10,609 nucleotides of DNA from an uncultured bacterium (lineage in GTDB: Bacteria; Cyanobacteriota; Vampirovibrionia; Gastranaerophilales; Gastranaerophilaceae), in contig CACZPB010000126.1 in NCBI GenBank assembly GCA_902782905.1, positions 1-10,609 of the forward strand. Reading direction: 5' to 3'. A program made the translations under genes and the position numbers. The first letter of the stretch is position 1. Each line of letters begins with the position of its first letter. Below the pieces are notes generated by a model that worked only from the letters and a program-made list of their open reading frames with translations, searched no databases and was not told where the DNA came from. This document shows positions 7,606 through 10,609 of the stretch, piece after piece.

Positions 7606-7631
7606 AAAGTCCGGCTAAACTGTCGGACTTT
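7606..7631 (-). terminator. Hairpin resembling an intrinsic terminator (U-tract on the minus strand)
   Basis: AAAGTCCG (7606-7613) and CGGACTTT (7624-7631) are perfectly complementary, and the stem extends to 10 bp with a G-U and a C-G pair around the loop TAAACT. Read on the minus strand the stem is followed by TTTTCTTTTT, a good U-tract; the plus-strand side is followed only by GAATTTCT. No minus-strand gene lies immediately to its right in this window, and no plus-strand gene just to its left, so what it would terminate is unclear. It may stop antisense transcription into 6734-7324 or be part of the repeat cluster. Confidence 0.5.
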
Positions 7632-7705
7632 GAATTTCTACAACCTTTATCTAACCTTATTTTATTTATTTATATATATAAAGTATTTTTGAATTAAAAA
7701 ATTGC

Positions 7706-7744
7706 CTTATAGTTTTTGTCGGATTATTAAATCCGACCTATAAG
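7706..7744. repeat. Long bulged hairpin (15 paired bases)
   Basis: CTTATAG (7706-7712), a TTTTT bulge (7713-7717) and GTCGGATT (7718-7725) form the left arm. The loop is ATTA, and AATCCGAC (7730-7737) followed directly by CTATAAG (7738-7744) forms the right arm. All 15 pairs are Watson-Crick, with a single 5-nt bulge on one side. No U-tract follows on the plus strand. It abuts the dispersed repeat at 7748-7781. It could be a structured RNA, a repeat end or a protein-binding cruciform; the sequence does not decide. Confidence 0.55.
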
Positions 7745-7747
7745 TCT

Positions 7748-7781
7748 GGATTGCTTCGGGCTAATCGCCCTCGCAATGACG
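7748..7781 (-). repeat. Dispersed hairpin repeat of the CGTCATTGCGAG...GAAGCAATCC type
   Basis: Read on the minus strand it begins CGTCATTGCGAG and ends CGAAGCAATCC. Outer arms ATTGC (7750-7754) and GCAAT (7773-7777) pair, inner arms GGGC (7758-7761) and GCCC (7767-7770) pair, and the loop is TAATC. This sequence type is familiar as an interspersed repeat in many bacterial genomes (memory, unverified). Only this copy and the diverged one at 7524-7568 are visible here. It is GC-rich against an AT-rich background. Confidence 0.6.
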
Positions 7782-7886
7782 CCAAGTTGGTAGTCACTAC
7801 GCCAAACCCAATACATTTACTCCCGCCCCACCCGCCAAGCTTGTAGTTTTTAATGCAAGCCAAATACATTTACCCCATTGCCTTCA
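7781..7886 (+). repeat. Two imperfect tandem copies of a 53-bp unit
   Basis: Units run 7781-7833 and 7834-7886. Both begin GCCAAG and share a TTGTAGT-like block and an exact AATACATTTAC, at 7810-7820 and 7863-7873; the offset is exactly 53 bp in each case. The first unit directly follows the dispersed hairpin repeat and contains the palindrome GTAGT-C-ACTAC (7790-7800). The second unit runs into the longest possible reading frame of the histidine kinase, which argues against the upstream starts at 7853 and 7886. Confidence 0.6.
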
Positions 7887-7912
7887 TGCTCAATTCCCAG
7901 TATTATATTGTT
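7878..7912 (+). promoter_or_regulatory. Candidate sigma-70-type promoter giving a leaderless kinase mRNA
   Basis: TTGCCT (7878-7883) and TATTAT (7901-7906) are separated by exactly 17 bp and match the housekeeping consensus at 4/6 and 5/6. Transcription would start about 7 nt past the -10, at or next to the ATG at 7913. That ATG has no Shine-Dalgarno sequence, which fits a leaderless message. AT-rich sequence gives such matches by chance, so this is a suggestion. Confidence 0.4.
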
Positions 7913-9565
7913 ATGGGGAAGTTTGATTTATTTAACAAATTCAATAGTGCAGTAATAGTATTGAATGAAAACAGAGAGTGCGTTTTTAGAAATAACGTAT
8001 TTAAGCGGATTTTTCCGGATTTTGACAGCGTAAAAAAGTTTTCTCACAAGCTTTATTATGATGTTTACGCGCTTGAGAGCAACGATTTTTCCGTCCATTC
8101 ACCAATTTTGCAGGCGCTAAAATCCGAGGAAGATATGTCAGCGCATGTTATGTATCAAACAATTGATAACAACAGCTACTATTTTGATATGAATTCTACC
8201 AAGCGCGGAATTTATACAATGATTGTGCTGACTGATGTTACGGCAAAAATTCATTATGAAAATCTATTGTCTGACAATGCAGCTTATCAAAAAAAGATTG
8301 ACATGCTCATAGAAGAAAACAAAAACCTATCAAAAGTTAAATATCAGGCGCAATCGCAGGCAATGAAGCTTTTATTGCTTAATAATGTTTCCAATATTAT
8401 TAGAGAATCCATAAACACATCAGTTATTTTGAAATCTGTCCTGAGTGAGCTTTCGCAAATGTTTGGCGCATTCAAAGCTTCTTATGCAGCAAAAACAGGT
8501 GATAACAAATTTAAGATAAGTGAAGCTATCCCTAAAAAAGAAGTTGGTAAACAGATTTCTTTTGACAAGAATGTTCTAAATTCGATTAATGCAGCAAAAG
8601 TGTCATGCCTTACTTGCAGAAAAGAGTATACCGAGGCGGAACCGTTCAGGGAAAATGTGCAGAGAATAGTCCTTCCTATTTATCATAGAGCTGATTTAAT
8701 AGGAATAATAGTTCTCTTAACAAAGCAAAAAGTAAAACTGGATGATACTTTAGAGGTTTTGGAGGGTGTATCTTCTCAGCTTGGTAACGCAATAATGCAG
8801 GCAGAATTATATAAGAAAAATGAGCAGATGGTGCATAACCTTACAAAGACGCTTAAAGAGCTTAAGGAGACTCAGTTACAACTTATCAACTCTGAAAAAA
8901 TGGCATCTCTCGGTCAACTGGTGGCCGGCGTGGCGCACGAAATCAATACGCCAGTGGCTTCAATAAAATCGAATAACGAAATAGCCAAAAAGCTCTTGGG
9001 ACAGATAAAAGATGAGGAGTTAGCCGAGCTTTTAAAGGAGGTTAACGAGATTGATTCGGAGGCAATAGACAGAATAAACAGACTTGTCGTTTCGTTAAGA
9101 AAGTTTGTAAGGCTAGATGAGGCAGAGCTTCAGGATGCGGATATCAATAAAGAGATTGATTTGACACTCGATTTAATCCGGCATGAAACAAAAAATCGTA
9201 TCGAGATAGAAAAGCATTACGGCAAACTGCCTCCGATAAAGTGTTATCCTAATATGCTAAATCAGGTATTTATGAATATATTAGTCAATGCAACTCACGC
9301 AATAAAGGGCGAAGGCAAGATTAGGATTGATACGGATTATAAGAAAAAGAACCTTGTTGTAAAAATAAAAGACAACGGATGCGGAATAAAAGAGCCTGAG
9401 AAGATATTTGACGCGGGCTATACGACCAAGGGAGTCGGTGTAGGAACGGGTTTGGGGCTTGCGATATCTCAAAAAATAATAGAAAAACACAAGGGAAAAA
9501 TAGAGGTAAAAACAAAAATAAACAAGGGCAGCGAGTTCTGTATTACTATCCCCAGTGGGTACTAA
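7913..9565 (+). CDS. Soluble PAS-GAF sensor histidine kinase
   Basis: A 550-residue protein from ATG 7913. The frame stays open to an ATG at 7853 (570 residues), but that extra part lies in a tandem repeat and lacks a ribosome site; nor has 7913 one, so the start is tentative. Order: a PAS domain (about 1-112, ending in a DVTAK element), a coiled coil (about 113-155), a GAF-like domain (about 156-300) with a CLTC pair (C232/C235), a second coiled coil (about 300-332), HisKA with phospho-acceptor H342 in LVAGVAHEINTP, and HATPase_c with N-box NILVNATHA (455-463), G1 DNGCGI (487-492) and G2 GTGLGL (511-516). No membrane helix, so it senses a cytoplasmic cue. It should autophosphorylate H342 and pass phosphate to a response regulator, but none lies beside it: an orphan kinase. 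The ligand is unknown; the cysteine pair might make the GAF domain redox- or metal-sensitive (inference). Confidence 0.93.
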   Translation: MGKFDLFNKFNSAVIVLNENRECVFRNNVFKRIFPDFDSVKKFSHKLYYDVYALESNDFSVHSPILQALKSEEDMSAHVMYQTIDNNSYYFDMNSTKRGIYTMIVLTDVTAKIHYENLLSDNAAYQKKIDMLIEENKNLSKVKYQAQSQAMKLLLLNNVSNIIRESINTSVILKSVLSELSQMFGAFKASYAAKTGDNKFKISEAIPKKEVGKQISFDKNVLNSINAAKVSCLTCRKEYTEAEPFRENVQRIVLPIYHRADLIGIIVLLTKQKVKLDDTLEVLEGVSSQLGNAIMQAELYKKNEQMVHNLTKTLKELKETQLQLINSEKMASLGQLVAGVAHEINTPVASIKSNNEIAKKLLGQIKDEELAELLKEVNEIDSEAIDRINRLVVSLRKFVRLDEAELQDADINKEIDLTLDLIRHETKNRIEIEKHYGKLPPIKCYPNMLNQVFMNILVNATHAIKGEGKIRIDTDYKKKNLVVKIKDNGCGIKEPEKIFDAGYTTKGVGVGTGLGLAISQKIIEKHKGKIEVKTKINKGSEFCITIPSGY

Positions 9566-9854
9566 ATATTAATTTATGTAAAGCGGGCGTAATGCAAACA
9601 GAGCACTTGTTTCACCTTGATTTGACTTGAACAAAAATAAAGTTTTGTAAAAATTTTCCACATGAACAGACATGAAAATGTAAAAATATGATATATTAAT
9701 ATAGCTGAGATTAAGTGTAAAAAATACCCTAAATAAACTGGTATGTAACAAAAACTTAACAAAACGAAAAAAAAGAGCAACTTTTATAAAAAATAAAACT
9801 TTATATAACTGTGTAGAAGTTAGATAATTATGTTTACATTTGGAGGTAAAGTGT
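9566..9854 (+). promoter_or_regulatory. AT-rich leader/promoter region of the HEAT-repeat gene
   Basis: A 289-bp gap without a gene. Seen: direct repeats ACATGAA at 9660-9666 and 9670-9676 (10-bp period), the second also part of ACAT-GAAA-ATGT; direct repeats TAACAAAA at 9746-9753 and 9757-9764 (11-bp period, the spacing typical of OmpR/PhoB-family half-sites); and a possible -10 GATAAT (9823-9828) with TTTATA (9800-9805) 17 bp upstream. A strong GGAGG (9842-9846) sets the downstream start. I see no clear terminator for the kinase gene. The promoter call is weak; the repeats are real. Confidence 0.35.
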
Positions 9855-10609
9855 ATGACAATTACAGTAAGCAGCAAAAAGAAACAAGTAAAGAAAACTT
9901 TTCAAGAACTTATTAATGACCTGATGGGTTCAAGTTCTGAAAAAGTTAGATATAATGCTGCCCGTGTTCTTGGAGAAATGGGTGATTCTAAAGCTGTTGA
10001 ACCGTTAATAAATGTTTTGAAACATGACAAAAACGGCTCTGTTCGTTTATATGCAGCTCGTGCATTGGGTGAATTGGGCGATTCTAAAGCAACAGAGCAC
10101 TTAATCGAATCTTTACGTGAGGACAGAAACGTTGACGTAAGAGTTCGTGCAGCACGTGCACTTGGCCGTTTGGGCGGTAAGATTGTTGTTGAGCCGCTTG
10201 TAGAAGCTTTGAACGATGAAAACTCACAAGTTTGTATCACTGCAACAGATGCGCTTATTGAAATCGGTGATGTTGCAACAGATGCTTTGATGAAGTCTTT
10301 AGACCACGAAAAAGTTAACGTAAGATGCGATGCTACACGAGCTTTGGGCGAAATCGGCAACAAAAAATGCGTTGATAAGATTATTAACATGTTATATGAC
10401 GAATGGGTAAACGTAAGAATATACGCAGTAACTTCTTTGGGCAAATTGAATGATACAAAGGCAGTTCCTGCGCTTATTGATGTTATGAAGAACCGTTCAG
10501 AAAATGATTTAGTAAGAGCAGGTGCTGCAGCAGCTTTAGGTGTTTTAAGAGTCCAAAGAGCTTTGCTTCCTTTACGTGAATTAATTATGGAAGCTGAAGA
10601 GCTTGGTGA
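9855..10609 (+). CDS. HEAT-repeat protein, PBS-lyase (CpcE/NblB)-like repeats, 3' end cut by the window
   Basis: 251 codons are visible and the frame runs off the window edge; the TGA in the last three bases is out of frame. The ATG has an excellent GGAGG (9842-9846) 8 nt upstream. After a basic, helical N-terminus (SSKKKQVKK) come about seven HEAT units of 30-32 residues from about residue 16. The clearest carry the pattern VRxxAARxLGELGD..A...L: VRYNAARVLGEMGD (31-44), VRLYAARALGELGD (63-76), VRVRAARALGRLG (96-108), VRCDATRALGEIG (156-168). This is the repeat type of phycobilin lyases and NblB, but such repeats are widespread as protein-binding scaffolds, and nothing here points to pigments. 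No signal peptide or membrane helix. Arg is written about half with CGT, unlike the AGA-leaning operon genes, which with the strong ribosome site suggests high expression. The partner is unknown. Confidence 0.9.
   Translation, partial: MTITVSSKKKQVKKTFQELINDLMGSSSEKVRYNAARVLGEMGDSKAVEPLINVLKHDKNGSVRLYAARALGELGDSKATEHLIESLREDRNVDVRVRAARALGRLGGKIVVEPLVEALNDENSQVCITATDALIEIGDVATDALMKSLDHEKVNVRCDATRALGEIGNKKCVDKIINMLYDEWVNVRIYAVTSLGKLNDTKAVPALIDVMKNRSENDLVRAGAAAALGVLRVQRALLPLRELIMEAEELG

Larger units (their letters stand above)
7325..7912. other. Gene-free, repeat- and hairpin-rich intergenic region
   Basis: About 590 bp with no convincing gene: short open frames here lack Shine-Dalgarno sequences and have unlikely compositions. 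The left part (7325-7520) is AT-rich and carries the ribosome site of the minus-strand gene. A mixed inverted repeat lies near 7446-7480 (GCAAACCG against CGGTTTTGC). The right part holds four distinct hairpins (7528-7565, 7606-7631, 7706-7744, 7750-7777), a 14-bp palindrome TTTATATATATAAA (7669-7682) and a 53-bp imperfect tandem repeat (7781-7886). From about 7745 to 7850 the sequence is visibly more GC-rich than its surroundings, with C-runs at 7822-7836 (G-runs on the minus strand). I see no tRNA or CRISPR. Confidence 0.7.

Noticed and set aside
7342..7697. Short plus-strand open frames in the gene-free region
   Set aside because: No Shine-Dalgarno, no recognisable motif, and they run through hairpin repeats and AT-rich sequence.
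7524..7781. A complete MITE with target-site duplication
   Set aside because: The inverted ends are visible but I find no duplicated flank beside 7524 and 7781, so a transposition event cannot be claimed; kept only as a finding.
7781..7886. A CRISPR array
   Set aside because: Only two imperfect adjacent copies with divergence throughout the unit, no constant repeat with variable spacers, and no cas genes.
9631..9648. ACAAAA/TTTTGT inverted repeat as the kinase gene's terminator
   Set aside because: Six A-T-rich pairs make a weak stem, and the sequence after it is A-rich, not a U-tract.
9569..9877. Phe/Leu-rich minus-strand frame in the leader of the HEAT gene
   Set aside because: The composition is that of AT-rich non-coding DNA, and it crosses the HEAT gene's ribosome site and start.
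9902..10444. A 180-codon open frame on the minus strand opposite the HEAT gene
   Set aside because: It lies inside the clear HEAT-repeat coding sequence, is rich in Ser/Thr from reverse-complemented Ala/Arg/Leu codons, and has no family resemblance; it is a shadow of the repetitive gene.
10607..10609. TGA at the window end as the HEAT gene's stop
   Set aside because: It is out of frame with the ATG at 9855; the reading frame continues past the window.

Overview
The window is AT-rich bacterial chromosome with the standard code, ATG and GTG starts and clear Shine-Dalgarno sequences. The gene set suggests a non-photosynthetic relative of the cyanobacteria (gut Melainabacteria / Vampirovibrionia, Gastranaerophilales-like). 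The clues are a membrane protein whose N-terminal half reads like the cyanobacterial DUF1822 family, a phycobilisome-lyase-type HEAT-repeat protein, and low GC. This placement is inference; no rRNA or other marker gene is present.

Layout: (1) 16-675, minus: a lytic transglycosylase with an SLT domain. (2) 676-853: a divergent intergenic region. (3) 854-6741, plus: a tight three-gene operon with gaps of 17 and 12 nt. It encodes (a) a single-pass protein with a DUF1822-like cytoplasmic part and a TonB/TolA-like periplasmic end; (b) a very acidic protein whose two ends look like sigma-70 regions 2 and 4 held apart by about 300 acidic residues; (c) a 980-residue protein with three zinc ribbons, a STAND/AAA-type ATPase and TPR-like helical repeats. 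(4) 6734-7324, minus: an unrecognised 196-residue protein that overlaps the operon tail by 8 bp. (5) 7325-7912: a gene-free stretch rich in hairpins and repeats. (6) 7913-9565, plus: a soluble PAS-GAF histidine kinase with no response regulator beside it. (7) 9566-9854: an AT-rich leader with direct repeats. (8) 9855-end, plus: a HEAT-repeat protein cut by the window edge.

The operon is the most likely novel system. Its gene content fits a trans-envelope signalling module: the membrane protein would connect the periplasm to the cytoplasm, the sigma-like protein would be a transcriptional output or decoy, and the zinc-ribbon ATPase/TPR protein would be a nucleotide-dependent switch or scaffold. 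This rests on domain resemblance read by eye and on gene order, not on any search. The kinase and HEAT genes appear to be separate transcription units.
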